Assembly: GCF_014652935.1 (NCBI RefSeq)
Contig: NZ_BMZT01000011.1
Location: forward strand, 1 to 64,000
Length of the DNA stretch: 64,000 bases
Source: Luteimonas padinae
Lineage (GTDB): Bacteria; Pseudomonadota; Gammaproteobacteria; Xanthomonadales; Xanthomonadaceae
Reading direction: 5' to 3'
Below the pieces are notes generated by a model. It was not told where the DNA came from. It was given only the letters and a program-made list of their open reading frames with translations, and made no database searches. The translations under genes were made by a program, and so were the position numbers. Shown in pieces: positions 18,028 through 27,199 of this stretch. Position 1 is the first letter of the stretch; the number at the start of each line of letters is the position of its first letter.

Positions 18028-20121
18028 TCAGTCGAAGAACACGCGCCGGACCACTCCGCGCGCCGCCTCGGCGGAGAAGTGGCGCCTGATGTTGTCCAGA
18101 CCGCCGGCGGCCAGTCGCTCCCAGAGTGCAGGGTCGCCGTAGGCCCGGACCACCGCTTCGGCGAAGTCATCGGCGTCATCGGCCACGAGCACGTCCTGGC
18201 CGTCGACCAGGTGCATGCCTTCGGCGGCGCAGCTGGTGGCGACCACGGGCTGGCCGTGGGCCATGCTCAGGTTGACCTTGCCCTTGACTCCGGCGCCGTA
18301 GCGCAGCGGCGCCAGCGCCAGGCGGCAGCCCTCCATGTACGGCGTGATGTCGGGGACGTAGCCGTGCATTTCCACGCCGGGCAGCGCCCCCAGTGCCTCG
18401 ATGTCCGCAGGCATGTCCGAACCGATGCAGTGGAAGCACACGCCCGGCAGCCGCTCACGCACCCGGGGCAGCACTTCGGACACGAACCAGCGCACCGCGT
18501 CCACATTGGGCGGGTGGCGGAAGCCGCCGACGAAGACCAGGTCGCGGCGCTGTTCGAAGGGCAGGCCGGAGCCGGCCACGCTGTGCAGGTTGGACAGGAT
18601 CTCCACGCGGGCCCCGGGCGCATCTGCGGCCAGGACTTCGCGCTCCACCGAGCTGACCACGAGGGTGGTGTCGGCGGCGGCGATCACGGCGAGCTCCTGC
18701 CTGCGCGTGCGCTCCGCGGCCCGGGCCAGCGCCGGGTCGTCGCAGACCTGTGCCGTGCGTGATTCGCGCAGGTGGTGCAGGTCGATGCTGTCGAACACGC
18801 GCTTCGCCCGCGGTGCATGGCGCCGCAGCAGCGGCAGGAATTCGCTGGCGACATAGTGGCGGCAGGCCATGACCACGTCGAAGCGAGGCCCGTGCTCGGC
18901 CAGCCAGACCGGCGCGCGCGCGGCGTAGGGCGCATGCCACGCTTCCACGCCCAGCTGGCGCAGGGCGTCGGTATACCGCCCCTCATAGCGGCGGTGCGCG
19001 GGCAGGAAGACGACGTGCGCGCCCTCCTCGCGCAGCAGGCGCATGAGGTTGAACAGGCGCAGCGATCCGGAATCGCGGTCCGGCTGCGGGGTCAGCGCGT
19101 CGATCACCAGCACCTGGCGCTGGCGTGCATGCAGGGTGGCTGGCGTCGGCTCGTGGGGGGGGGGCAACCGGGCCAGGACCTCGCGGCGGTGGGACAGGAA
19201 AATCTCCCGGTTGCGCGCCTGGTAGGCCTTCACTCCGCTGTCGATGCTGGTGCCGGAACTGGTGCCCTCGTCGTGGACCACCTTCGCCGCCGGCTGGTAC
19301 AGCACCCGGCGGCCGGCTGCGCGGACCGCGAACGCGAGGTCGGTGTCCTCGTAGTACGCGGGCGCATAGCGGGCGTCGAAGCCGCCAAGGTCGAGGAAGA
19401 GCCGCGCGGGAATGGCGATGGCCGCGCCGCTGACGTAATCGGCATCGCGGACGTGGGCGTAGCGCGGATCGGCCGGGTCGCCGAAGCGGCCGTAGTTCCA
19501 GGCGCCGCCGTTGCCGAACACCACGCCGCCGGCCTCCTGCAGCCGCCCGTCGGGATACAGCAGCTGTGCACCGGCCAGCCCGGTGCCGGGATGTTCGTCG
19601 AAGGTGGCCAGCAGCGCATCCAGCCATCCAGGCTGCGGCACGGTGTCGTTGTTGAGCAGGACCAGGTACTCGCCGCGCGCCAGCGCCGCCCCGTCGTTGC
19701 AGGCGGCGATGAAGCCACCGTTGCGTGCGCGCCGGTGGTAGCGCAGGCCAGCCACCTGCAGCAGGCGCCCGGGGGTTTCGTCGGTCGATCCATCGTCGAC
19801 CACGATCACTTCGAAGGCGGCTGCGGGCGGGTGCGCCGCCAGCGCGCGAAGGCAGGCCAGCGTATGCGCGAACTGGCCGTAGACCGGGATCACGATGCTG
19901 GCCCGCGGCTCCGGGCTGGTCGGAAGCGCGAAGGGCTCGAATGCGGCCGGCGACGGCAGGAACAGGTCCCTGCGCAGCGCGTGTGGCGGAGGCGCCAGCT
20001 GGGCGCGGGCGCGTTCCCAGGTCGTGCAAAGGCCTCGCGTGCGCAGGCTCAGCAGGCTGCGGTGGGCGAAGCCGGCGGCGCGTGCGAAGAAGAAGCGCGC
20101 GTCGGCGAGCGAGTAGGCCAT
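18028..20121 (-). CDS. Two-domain glycosyltransferase (GT2 plus GT4)
   Basis: 697 residues. An N-terminal region of about 70 residues is followed by a family-2 glycosyltransferase domain (about 73-310: SIVIPVYGQFAHTLACLRAL, VIVVDDGSTDET, LVLLNNDTVP, YYEDTDLAFAVR) and a C-terminal GT-B/family-4-like domain (about 335-697: VLVIDALTPQPDRDSGSLR, FVGGFRHPPNVDAVRW, APLRYGAGVKGK, MAHGQPVVATSCAAEGM). Such fusions usually build surface glycans (O-antigen or exopolysaccharide), but the sugar donors cannot be read from sequence. No other glycan gene flanks it: it sits alone between relA/TPR and PBP1B genes. A run of ten C encodes the PPP of the linker between the two domains (plus-strand 19155-19164). 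Confidence 0.9.
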   Translation of the reverse strand: MAYSLADARFFFARAAGFAHRSLLSLRTRGLCTTWERARAQLAPPPHALRRDLFLPSPAAFEPFALPTSPEPRASIVIPVYGQFAHTLACLRALAAHPPAAAFEVIVVDDGSTDETPGRLLQVAGLRYHRRARNGGFIAACNDGAALARGEYLVLLNNDTVPQPGWLDALLATFDEHPGTGLAGAQLLYPDGRLQEAGGVVFGNGGAWNYGRFGDPADPRYAHVRDADYVSGAAIAIPARLFLDLGGFDARYAPAYYEDTDLAFAVRAAGRRVLYQPAAKVVHDEGTSSGTSIDSGVKAYQARNREIFLSHRREVLARLPPPHEPTPATLHARQRQVLVIDALTPQPDRDSGSLRLFNLMRLLREEGAHVVFLPAHRRYEGRYTDALRQLGVEAWHAPYAARAPVWLAEHGPRFDVVMACRHYVASEFLPLLRRHAPRAKRVFDSIDLHHLRESRTAQVCDDPALARAAERTRRQELAVIAAADTTLVVSSVEREVLAADAPGARVEILSNLHSVAGSGLPFEQRRDLVFVGGFRHPPNVDAVRWFVSEVLPRVRERLPGVCFHCIGSDMPADIEALGALPGVEMHGYVPDITPYMEGCRLALAPLRYGAGVKGKVNLSMAHGQPVVATSCAAEGMHLVDGQDVLVADDADDFAEAVVRAYGDPALWERLAAGGLDNIRRHFSAEAARGVVRRVFFD
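19155..19164 (-). repeat. C10 homopolymer inside the glycosyltransferase gene
   Basis: Ten consecutive G on the plus strand read as ten C in the coding strand (TTG CCC CCC CCC CAC, residues about 319-323, LPPPH). It lies in the linker separating the GT2 and GT4 domains. It is the longest homopolymer I noticed in the window, and a slip of one base would frameshift the second domain. Confidence 0.85.
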
Positions 20122-20259
20122 CCAGCGACAACTCCGGCTGAAGGTGGGGCGAGGGTAGACGGGCGGTGGGCAGGTGCTGGGCTAGACTCGCACGGATCCG
20201 ACATTCTCTCATCCCGCGTGCGCCCGGCCGGCGTCGCGCTTCACGGCCACCGAGCCCTC

Positions 20260-22689
20260 ATGGCACGCATCGACTACGACGAAGACGACCACGACGATTC
20301 CGGCAGTCCGCGCCGCGACTGGCGACGCACGCTGCTGACCTGGCTGCTGGCCGTCGCCGGCCTGGGCCTCGGTTTCCTCGTTCCGTACATGCTGTACCTG
20401 AACCACCAGGTCGGCGAACGCTTCGGCCAGCTGCAGTGGCAGGTGCCCACCCGCGTGTACGCCAGGCCGCTGGAGCTGGCGCCGGGCGTGGCGATGGACG
20501 CGCGCGCGCTGAAGCTCGAGCTGGAGTCGGCCGGCTACCGCGAAGGCGACGGCCTGCGGCCCGGTACCTGGGCCAGCGAGGACGGCCGCTGGACGATCGC
20601 CAGCCGCGGCTTCACCGACGTCGACGGCCAGGTCGCGGCGAGCCGGGTCGAGGTGCGACTGGCCAAGGGCGCCGTCGGCAGCGTGCGCGACCTCGTGGCG
20701 GATCGCGATGCCGAGCGCGTGCGCCTGGACCCGGCGCGCATCGCCACGCTCTACGGCCGCCAGCAGGAGGAGCGCCGGCTGGTGCGCGTGCAGGAGGTGC
20801 CGCAGCAGCTCACCGACGCCCTGCAGGCGGTCGAGGACCGCGATTTCGCCCACCACCACGGCATCGACGTGCGCGGCATCGCGCGCGCGGCCTGGATCAA
20901 CCTCAAGGCCGGCGAGGCGCGGCAGGGCGCCAGCACGCTGACCCAGCAGCTCGCGCGCAGCGGCCTGCTCGGCATCGGCCGCGAGCAGACCTGGACCCGC
21001 AAGATCAACGAGATCCTGTACGCGCTGATCATCGAGGCGCGCTACGGCAAGGGCGTGATCCTCGAGGCCTACCTCAACCAGGTCTATCTCGGACAGCGTG
21101 GCAACCAGGCCATCCGCGGCGTGGCCGCCGGCGCGGAGTACTGGTTCGGGCGCCAGCTCGACGATCTGTCCACCGAGCAGGTGGCGCTGATGGTCGGCCT
21201 GATCCGCGGCCCGTCGTACTACGACCCGCGCCGCCATCCGGAGCGCGCGAAGACGCGCCGCGACTTCGTGCTGGGCGAAATGCTCGAGACCGGCCTCATC
21301 GACCAGGCCACGCACGACCGCGCGGTGGCCGCGCCGCTGGGCATCACCAGCGCGCCGGGCAGCATCGCCGCCAACCGCTTCCCGGCCTATATCGACGTCG
21401 TCCGCCGCCACCTCGCCAGCGACTATTCCGCCGACGAGCTGCAGGGCGCGGGCCTTGCGGTGATGACGGCGATGGCGCCTTCGGCCCAGGCCTATGCGGA
21501 AAGCGCGGTCACGAAGACGCTGGAGTCGCTCGACAGCCGCAAGCGCCCCGACCTCGAGGCGGGCGTGGTGGTCACCGACGTGCACAGCGGCCAGGTGGTG
21601 GCGGTGGTCGGCAGCCGCGACTTCGCCATGCCCGGTTTCAACCGCGCGATCGAGGCGCACCGTCCGGTGGGTTCGCTGCTCAAGCCCTTCGTCTACCTGC
21701 TCGCGCTGGCGCTGCCCGACCGGTATTCGCTGGCGACCTGGGTCGACGACTCGGCGGTGACGGTGACGCTGGACAACGGCAAGCGCTGGTCGCCCGGCAA
21801 TTCCGACGGCCGCAGCCACGGCAGCGTGCGCCTGATCGACGCGCTGGCGCGCTCGTACAACCAGGCCACCGTCCGCGTGGGCATGGCGATGCGCCCGGAG
21901 CGGCTGGCGCAGCTGATGAAGCAGCTGGCCGGGATCGACGCGGTGGCCAATCCGGCGCTGATCCTGGGCTCGGTGGACCAGACGCCGTACGCGATGGCGC
22001 AGCTGTACCAGTTCCTGGCGTCCGACGGCGAGATCCAGCCGCTGTACACCGTGCGCGGCGTGCTCGATTCCGAAGGCCGCGTGCTCAACCGCTACGACAA
22101 GGCCCCGCGCCAGCCCGACGACGGCGACCGCACCGCGGCGCGGCTGGTGACGGTGGCGCTGCAGCACGCGGTCAGCTCCGGCACCGGGCGACAGCTGGTG
22201 AACGACGGTCTCGGCCGGCTCGATTCCGCCGGCAAGACCGGCACCAGCAACGACGGCCGCGACAGCTGGTACGCCGGCTGGACCGGCGACCACCTCGCCG
22301 TGGTCTGGGTCGGCAACGACAAGAACGAGCAGACCGGCCTGTACGGCGCCACCGGCGCGATGCGGGTGTGGTCGGCGACCTTCGCCCGCCTGCCCAGCGC
22401 GCCGCTGCGGGTCCAGGCCAAGGGCCTGGAATGGAGCTGGGTGGTGGGCAACCACAGCACGGACGCGGACTGCGCCGGTGCGCGGCGGTTTGCCTTCGCC
22501 GAAGGCTTCGCGCCGCCGTGGCAGCCCTGCGTCGTCGCGCCGCCGCCGGAAGAGGAGTCCAGTGGTGGCTGGCGCGAGTGGTTCGGCTTCGGCCGCGGCC
22601 GCGATCCGGCCACCGGGCAGCAGCCGGCGACGGACGAATCGTCCGGTCGGCCGGAATCCACGCCCCCTCCGCAGGACATCGAGCCATGA
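20260..22689 (+). CDS. mrcB: Penicillin-binding protein 1B (bifunctional peptidoglycan synthase)
   Basis: 809 residues (E. coli PBP1B is 844). Short acidic cytoplasmic tail (MARIDYDEDDHDDSG), one transmembrane segment (about 28-50), then a UB2H-like region with WQVPTRVYARPLELAPG. The GT51 glycosyltransferase has catalytic Glu192 in EDRDFAHHHGIDVRG and ARQGASTLTQQLARS. The transpeptidase has active-site Ser472 in GSLLKPF (SxxK), the SYN motif in RSYNQATVR and KTGTSNDGRDSWYAGW. It polymerises and crosslinks peptidoglycan in the periplasm. ATG 20260 is chosen because the open frame extends far upstream through the antisense glycosyltransferase gene without PBP character. The stop overlaps the lipoprotein start by ATGA. 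Confidence 0.97.
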   Translation: MARIDYDEDDHDDSGSPRRDWRRTLLTWLLAVAGLGLGFLVPYMLYLNHQVGERFGQLQWQVPTRVYARPLELAPGVAMDARALKLELESAGYREGDGLRPGTWASEDGRWTIASRGFTDVDGQVAASRVEVRLAKGAVGSVRDLVADRDAERVRLDPARIATLYGRQQEERRLVRVQEVPQQLTDALQAVEDRDFAHHHGIDVRGIARAAWINLKAGEARQGASTLTQQLARSGLLGIGREQTWTRKINEILYALIIEARYGKGVILEAYLNQVYLGQRGNQAIRGVAAGAEYWFGRQLDDLSTEQVALMVGLIRGPSYYDPRRHPERAKTRRDFVLGEMLETGLIDQATHDRAVAAPLGITSAPGSIAANRFPAYIDVVRRHLASDYSADELQGAGLAVMTAMAPSAQAYAESAVTKTLESLDSRKRPDLEAGVVVTDVHSGQVVAVVGSRDFAMPGFNRAIEAHRPVGSLLKPFVYLLALALPDRYSLATWVDDSAVTVTLDNGKRWSPGNSDGRSHGSVRLIDALARSYNQATVRVGMAMRPERLAQLMKQLAGIDAVANPALILGSVDQTPYAMAQLYQFLASDGEIQPLYTVRGVLDSEGRVLNRYDKAPRQPDDGDRTAARLVTVALQHAVSSGTGRQLVNDGLGRLDSAGKTGTSNDGRDSWYAGWTGDHLAVVWVGNDKNEQTGLYGATGAMRVWSATFARLPSAPLRVQAKGLEWSWVVGNHSTDADCAGARRFAFAEGFAPPWQPCVVAPPPEEESSGGWREWFGFGRGRDPATGQQPATDESSGRPESTPPPQDIEP

Positions 22690-23234
22690 CGCCCCTCCGC
22701 ACCCGCTTTCCCGTCGCACGCGTGCTGCGCGCCACGCCCGCCGTCCTGCTGCTCGCTCTCGCGGCCTGCGCGAGCACGCCCGAGGCGCCGGCGACGCAGT
22801 CGCTGACCACGGCCACGCCGGCTGCAATGGTCGCCACCATCCGCGCGGCCGCGGGTGACGGCGACGGCGAACTGGACGTGCAGCCGCTGCGCGACAGCCA
22901 GGTCGAGGACCTGCGCCAGCGGGCCGAGCGCCTGCAGCAGCAGGGGCACCACCGCGACGCCGCCGAAGCCCTCGACCAGGCCATCGCGCTGGTCGCGGAC
23001 GATCCGGCGCTGCTGCAGGAGCGCGCGGAAGCCGCGATCCTGCTCGGCGACCACGCGCTGGCCGGGGAGCTGGCCGCGCGTGCGCAGTCGCTCGGCTCCG
23101 GCGTCGGCCCGCTGTGCCGGCGCCACCAGGCCACGCTGGAGCAGGTCGCCCTGGTCCAGGGCGACGCCGCGGCCGCGGCCACCGCGAAGGCCGCGATCGA
23201 AGCCTGCCGGGTCGCGCCCCCGCCGCGCTGGTGA
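22686..23234 (+). CDS. Tetratricopeptide-like lipoprotein downstream of PBP1B
   Basis: 182 residues. Type II signal peptide with lipobox LALAAC (MTPLRTRFPVARVLRATPAV, then LLLALAAC), Ala/Thr-rich linker, then TPR-like helices (QRAERLQQQGHHRDAAEALD and PALLQERAEAAILLGDHALA). It overlaps the PBP1B stop by ATGA, so the two are almost certainly coexpressed. An obvious hypothesis is an outer-membrane lipoprotein that assists PBP1B, in the position where LpoB-type activators act, but it has no visible LpoB similarity; LpoA also has an N-terminal TPR-like domain. The role is inferred from position only. Confidence 0.82.
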   Translation: MTPLRTRFPVARVLRATPAVLLLALAACASTPEAPATQSLTTATPAAMVATIRAAAGDGDGELDVQPLRDSQVEDLRQRAERLQQQGHHRDAAEALDQAIALVADDPALLQERAEAAILLGDHALAGELAARAQSLGSGVGPLCRRHQATLEQVALVQGDAAAAATAKAAIEACRVAPPPRW

Positions 23235-23325
23235 CGCGCCACGCCGGGCCGGCGGCAATCCCGACGACGGCGTGCGCGCTCGGGCGACCCCGCCGGCCGT
23301 GGTTTGCGGCGATCATGTCGACCTG

Positions 23326-25440
23326 ATGAACACTCCCGGATCCATCGCGGCCGTGCCTGCGGCCTTCGACGAACCCGCGCCCGATGCCGACGCCGCGGCC
23401 AGCGCCGACGATGCGGCGCACGAGTGCGCGCTCGCCCGCCAGAGCCGCGCCGCGCTGTCCGACGACGGCCTGCTGGCCTCGGTGCTGCCGGGCTTCCGGC
23501 CGCGCGGGGCCCAGCAGGACCTCTCGGCCGCCGTGGCCTCGGCGTTCGAGGACCGCGAGCCGCTGCTGGCCGAGGCCGGCACCGGCACCGGCAAGACCTT
23601 CGCCTACCTGGTCCCGGCGCTGCTGTCGGGCCGCAAGACCATCGTCTCCACCGGCACCCGCGCGCTGCAGGACCAGCTCTACCACCGCGACCTGCCGCGG
23701 GTGCGCGACGCCCTGGGCCGCGGCCTGCGCACGGCCCTGCTGAAGGGGCGCGCCAACTACCTCTGCCGCCACCGGCTGGAGCGCGCGCGCGGCGAGAACC
23801 GCTTCCAGACCCCGGCCCAGGCCTCGCATTTCCAGCGCATCGTGGCCTGGAGCGGGCGCACCCGGATGGGCGACCTGGCGGAGCTTGAATCTCTGCCCGA
23901 GGATTCGCCGCTGTTGCCGATGGTGACCTCGACCGCCGAGAACTGCCTGGGCAGCGAGTGTCCGTTCTGGGGCGAGTGCTTCGTGGTCCAGGCCCGGCAG
24001 CGCGCGCAGGAGGCCGACGTGGTGGTGGTCAACCACCACCTGCTGCTGGCCGACCTGGCGCTGAAGCAGGAGGGCTTCGGCGAGATCCTGCCCGGCGCGG
24101 AGGCCTTCGTGATCGACGAGGCCCACCAGCTGCCGGAGCTGGCGGCGCAGTTCTTCGGCGAAGGCCTGTCGGCGCGGCCGCTGGTGGAGCTGGCCCGCGA
24201 CGCGATCTCCGAGTGCCGCGAGGTCGCGGGCGCGCTGGCGACGCTGCAGGAGCCGGCACGGGTGCTGGAGCAGGCCACGCGCCAGCTGCGCGCGGCGATG
24301 GAGGGGCTGCCCGCGCGCGGCACCCGGCCGCAGCTGCTGGCGGTGCCCGAGGTGGTGGAGGAGCTCGACGCGCTGAAGGCGGCGCTGCTGGCGCTGGCCG
24401 ACGCGCTGGCACCGCTGGCCGATGCCGCGCCCGGCCTCGAGGCCTGCCTGCTGCGCGCCCGCGACCACCATGGCCGGCTGGGGCGCTGGCGCGACCTCGA
24501 CGATGGCGGCCGCGACGCCGGACAGGACGACGATCGGGCCGCAGCGGAGGCGGCGGATGACAGCGACGACGCCGAAGAGGCCGCCCCCACCCGCGACGAC
24601 GACGTGCGCTGGTACGAACTCTCGCCGCGCGGCTTCCGCCTGCAGCGCACTCCGCTGGACGTCTCCGGCCCGCTGCGCGCCCACCGCGAGCGCTCGCGCG
24701 CGGCCTGGGTGTTCACCTCCGCCACGCTGGCGGTGGAAGGCCGCTTCGACCATCTCGCGCGCCGGCTGGGCCTGTACCAGCCGCGCACGCTGCTGGTGCC
24801 GAGCCCCTTCGACTGGGCCACCCAGGCGCTGTGCTACCTGCCGCCGGGCCTGCCGGAGCCGTCGTCGCGCGACTACACCACCGCCATCACCGCCGCGGTG
24901 CGCCCGGTGCTCGAGGCCTCGGGCGGCCGCGCCTTCCTGCTGTTCGCCTCGCACCGCGCGCTGCGCGAGGCCGCCGAGGGCCTGCGTGATGGACCGTGGC
25001 CGCTGTTCGTGCAGGGCGAGGCGCCGCGCCACGTGCTGCTGCAGCGCTTCCGCGAATCGGGCAACGGCGTGCTGCTGGGTGCGGCCAGCTTCCGCGAGGG
25101 CGTGGATGTGGCCGGCGGTGCGTTGAGCGTGGCGGTGATCGACAAGCTGCCGTTCGCAGCCCCCGACGATCCGGTGTTCGAGGCGCGGCTGGAGGCGATC
25201 CGCCGCGCCGGTGGCAATCCCTTCCGCGACGAGCAGGTGCCGCAGGCGGTGATCGCGCTCAAGCAGGGCGTGGGCCGGCTGATCCGCACCGAGACCGACC
25301 GCGGCGTGCTGGTGCTCTGCGACCCGCGCCTGCTCGGCAAGGGCTACGGCCGCCGCTTCCTCGACTCGCTGCCGCCGTTCCCGCGCACCCGTGACGTCGG
25401 CGACGCGGTGGCATTCTTCGCCGACACCCGGGAAGGGTAG
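23326..25440 (+). CDS. yoaA: DinG/YoaA-family iron-sulfur ATP-dependent helicase
   Basis: 704 residues. XPD-like superfamily 2 5'-3' helicase. Walker A in EAGTGTGKTFAYLVPAL; DEAH box in VIDEAHQLPEL; four Fe-S cluster cysteines at about C147 (NYLCRH), C207, C212 and C218 (ENCLGSECPFWGEC); motif VI QGVGRLIRTETDRG. YoaA in E. coli works with the HolC clamp-loader subunit in replication-fork repair. An acidic Asp/Glu/Ala insertion (about 395-425) is not typical. ATG 23326 (MNTPGSIAAV) is chosen since the open frame upstream lies inside the lipoprotein gene in another frame. DinG itself is a less likely assignment because the Cys spacing and length fit YoaA. Confidence 0.92.
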   Translation: MNTPGSIAAVPAAFDEPAPDADAAASADDAAHECALARQSRAALSDDGLLASVLPGFRPRGAQQDLSAAVASAFEDREPLLAEAGTGTGKTFAYLVPALLSGRKTIVSTGTRALQDQLYHRDLPRVRDALGRGLRTALLKGRANYLCRHRLERARGENRFQTPAQASHFQRIVAWSGRTRMGDLAELESLPEDSPLLPMVTSTAENCLGSECPFWGECFVVQARQRAQEADVVVVNHHLLLADLALKQEGFGEILPGAEAFVIDEAHQLPELAAQFFGEGLSARPLVELARDAISECREVAGALATLQEPARVLEQATRQLRAAMEGLPARGTRPQLLAVPEVVEELDALKAALLALADALAPLADAAPGLEACLLRARDHHGRLGRWRDLDDGGRDAGQDDDRAAAEAADDSDDAEEAAPTRDDDVRWYELSPRGFRLQRTPLDVSGPLRAHRERSRAAWVFTSATLAVEGRFDHLARRLGLYQPRTLLVPSPFDWATQALCYLPPGLPEPSSRDYTTAITAAVRPVLEASGGRAFLLFASHRALREAAEGLRDGPWPLFVQGEAPRHVLLQRFRESGNGVLLGAASFREGVDVAGGALSVAVIDKLPFAAPDDPVFEARLEAIRRAGGNPFRDEQVPQAVIALKQGVGRLIRTETDRGVLVLCDPRLLGKGYGRRFLDSLPPFPRTRDVGDAVAFFADTREG

Positions 25441-25559
25441 GGCGGCAGCGCCGTTCGCGTCCCGCAGGGGCCGACGTCGACAGCCGTGGTGGCCGCCGGA
25501 TGCCGGCCACCCCGCGTGGAGGCGTTACCCTGTCGCCCCGCCTGCCTCCTGCCTGCCCC

Positions 25560-26297
25560 ATGCGACTGCTCGCCATCGAGACCACCACCGAAGCCTGCTC
25601 CGTCGCCGTGATGGTCGACGGCGCGGTGCGCGAGCGCTTCGAAGTCGCGCCGCGGCGGCACGCGGAGCTGGTGCTGCCCTGGGCGGAGGCGCTGCTGGCC
25701 GAGGCCGGCCTGCGCCGCAGCGAACTGGACGCGATCGCCGTCGGCCGCGGCCCGGGTGCGTTCACCGGCGTGCGCCTGGGCATCTCCATCGCCCAGGGCA
25801 TCGCGCTGGCGCTGGACCGGCCGCTGCTGCCGGTGTCGACGCTGGCGGTGCTGGCGCTCGGCGCGCTGCGCGGGCAGGGCGCGGGCGCGCCGGACGTCGC
25901 GGTGCACGCCTGCGACCACGTCCTCGCCGCGATCGACGCGCGCATGGGCGAGGTCTATGCGGGCGGCTTCGTCCGCGAGGGTGGCGGCGTGCGCGCGCTG
26001 TCGCCGGAAACCGTGTCCGCGCCCGAGGCGGTGGAGCTGCCCGCTGGCGGTCGCTGGATCGGCGCCGGCACCGGCTTCGCCGCCGCGGACGGCGCGCTGG
26101 CGCGTCGCCTCGGCGACCGGCTGGCGTCGGCCGATGCCGCCGCGCTGCCGCGTGCCGGCGACCTGGCGCGGCTCGGCGCGTTGGCCATGGCAGCCGGCCG
26201 CGCGGTGGCGCCGGAGCTGGTCGAGCCCGCCTACCTGCGCAACGCCGTCGCCCTGACCCTGGCCGAGCAGGCCGCGGCGCGCGCGGCCCGCGGCTGA
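25560..26297 (+). CDS. tsaB: tRNA threonylcarbamoyladenosine biosynthesis protein TsaB
   Basis: 245 residues. ASKHA-fold partner of TsaD needed for t6A37 formation on ANN-decoding tRNAs. MRLLAIETTTEACSVAVM and GRGPGAFTGVRLGISIAQG are the hallmark motifs. The start ATG 25560 places the canonical LLAIETT at the N-terminus; a 20-residue upstream extension is unlikely. It is convergent with the TonB-like gene, with a 4-base gap. Confidence 0.95.
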   Translation: MRLLAIETTTEACSVAVMVDGAVRERFEVAPRRHAELVLPWAEALLAEAGLRRSELDAIAVGRGPGAFTGVRLGISIAQGIALALDRPLLPVSTLAVLALGALRGQGAGAPDVAVHACDHVLAAIDARMGEVYAGGFVREGGGVRALSPETVSAPEAVELPAGGRWIGAGTGFAAADGALARRLGDRLASADAAALPRAGDLARLGALAMAAGRAVAPELVEPAYLRNAVALTLAEQAAARAARG

Positions 26298-26301
26298 GCG
26301 C

Positions 26302-27174
26302 TCAGTCGTCGACCAGCTCGCCGCCTGGCAGGAAGTTCCAGGTGCGGGTGACGTGGAGGACGTCGATCTCCTCGTCGGTCTGCGGCAGCGGCGGATAGGG
26401 CTCGGCGAGGCGAGCGATGCGCAGCGCGGCGTCGTCGAGCAGGCGCACGCCGCTGGACTGGATCACCTCGGCGCGTTCGACCGAGCCGTCGCGGCGGATC
26501 GCGACGCTGATCACCAGGGTGCCCGACAGCTGCCGGCGCCGCGCCTCGTCGGGATAGTTGAGGTTGCCCACGCGCTCGACCCGGTCGACCCAGGCCCGCA
26601 GGTAGGTGGCGTAAGCCCATTCCTGCGTCGACGCGGACACGAACTTGCGCTTGGGGCGCTTGGCGTAGCGCTCGGACTGCAGATGGATCTCGGCGGCCAG
26701 GCGTGCCATCGCCAGGTCGCGTTCGATCCGCTCCGGGCCGGGCGGCAGCACCTGCTCGTCGACCCGCGGCGTGGCCTCGGGGCTCGGCATCGCGTCCTCG
26801 CCGCGACGGCTGGCGACCACCCGCGCTTCCGGCGGCGGCGCGGCGTCGGGCGACTGCGCGCGCGACTCGCGCTGGGCGACGCCGGCCTCGTCCTGCGGCA
26901 GGTGGCCGGCCTGGGCGTCGCGCGGGCGGCGGCTGGCCTCGTCCTCGCCGCCGCCCTGGTTGCTCGCCTGGGCGAGGAAGTCGGCCTGGGCCTGGGTCAG
27001 CGGGCTGGTGGTGCGGGTGAGGATGACGTCGAGCGTGGGCAGCACCGGCGCCGCCTCTTCGAGCGCGAAGCCGACGCCGAGCACGAGCATCGCGTGCACC
27101 AGCAGCGACAGCACCATGGTGGCGCCCAGGCGCTGGGGTTCGCCGACGCCCCCGGGGGCCGCCATCGTGCTCAC
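26302..27174 (-). CDS. TonB-family energy-transducer-like protein
   Basis: 290 residues from GTG 27174; ATG 27165 is an alternative. A short cytoplasmic tail and one transmembrane helix (about 20-40, MVLSLLVHAMLVLGVGFALE) with the His seen in TonB anchors. A long charged periplasmic linker follows, not the Pro-Lys/Pro-Glu repeats of classical TonB, then a C-terminal TonB domain (about 200-290: NYPDEARRRQLSGTLVISVA, IRRDGSVERAEVIQSSG, LDDAALRIARLAEPYPPLP). TonB transmits proton-motive force from ExbB/ExbD to outer-membrane receptors; no exbB/exbD or receptor is nearby. It lies 25 bases downstream of gshB on the same strand, so probably in the same transcript. The partner receptor is unknown. 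Confidence 0.88.
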   Translation of the reverse strand: MSTMAAPGGVGEPQRLGATMVLSLLVHAMLVLGVGFALEEAAPVLPTLDVILTRTTSPLTQAQADFLAQASNQGGGEDEASRRPRDAQAGHLPQDEAGVAQRESRAQSPDAAPPPEARVVASRRGEDAMPSPEATPRVDEQVLPPGPERIERDLAMARLAAEIHLQSERYAKRPKRKFVSASTQEWAYATYLRAWVDRVERVGNLNYPDEARRRQLSGTLVISVAIRRDGSVERAEVIQSSGVRLLDDAALRIARLAEPYPPLPQTDEEIDVLHVTRTWNFLPGGELVDD

Positions 27175-27199
27175 GGCTGCCGCGGTGCGCGCGCGGACG

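Noticed and set aside
18772-20259. N-terminal extension of PBP1B by about 500 codons
   Set aside because: It overlaps the antisense glycosyltransferase gene and lacks any PBP feature; ATG 20260 gives the normal acidic tail and membrane anchor.
20209-25032. 1607-codon open frame antisense to mrcB and yoaA
   Set aside because: Composition artefact; the product is His/Gly/Arg/Ala-rich without domains, and the plus-strand genes are unambiguous.
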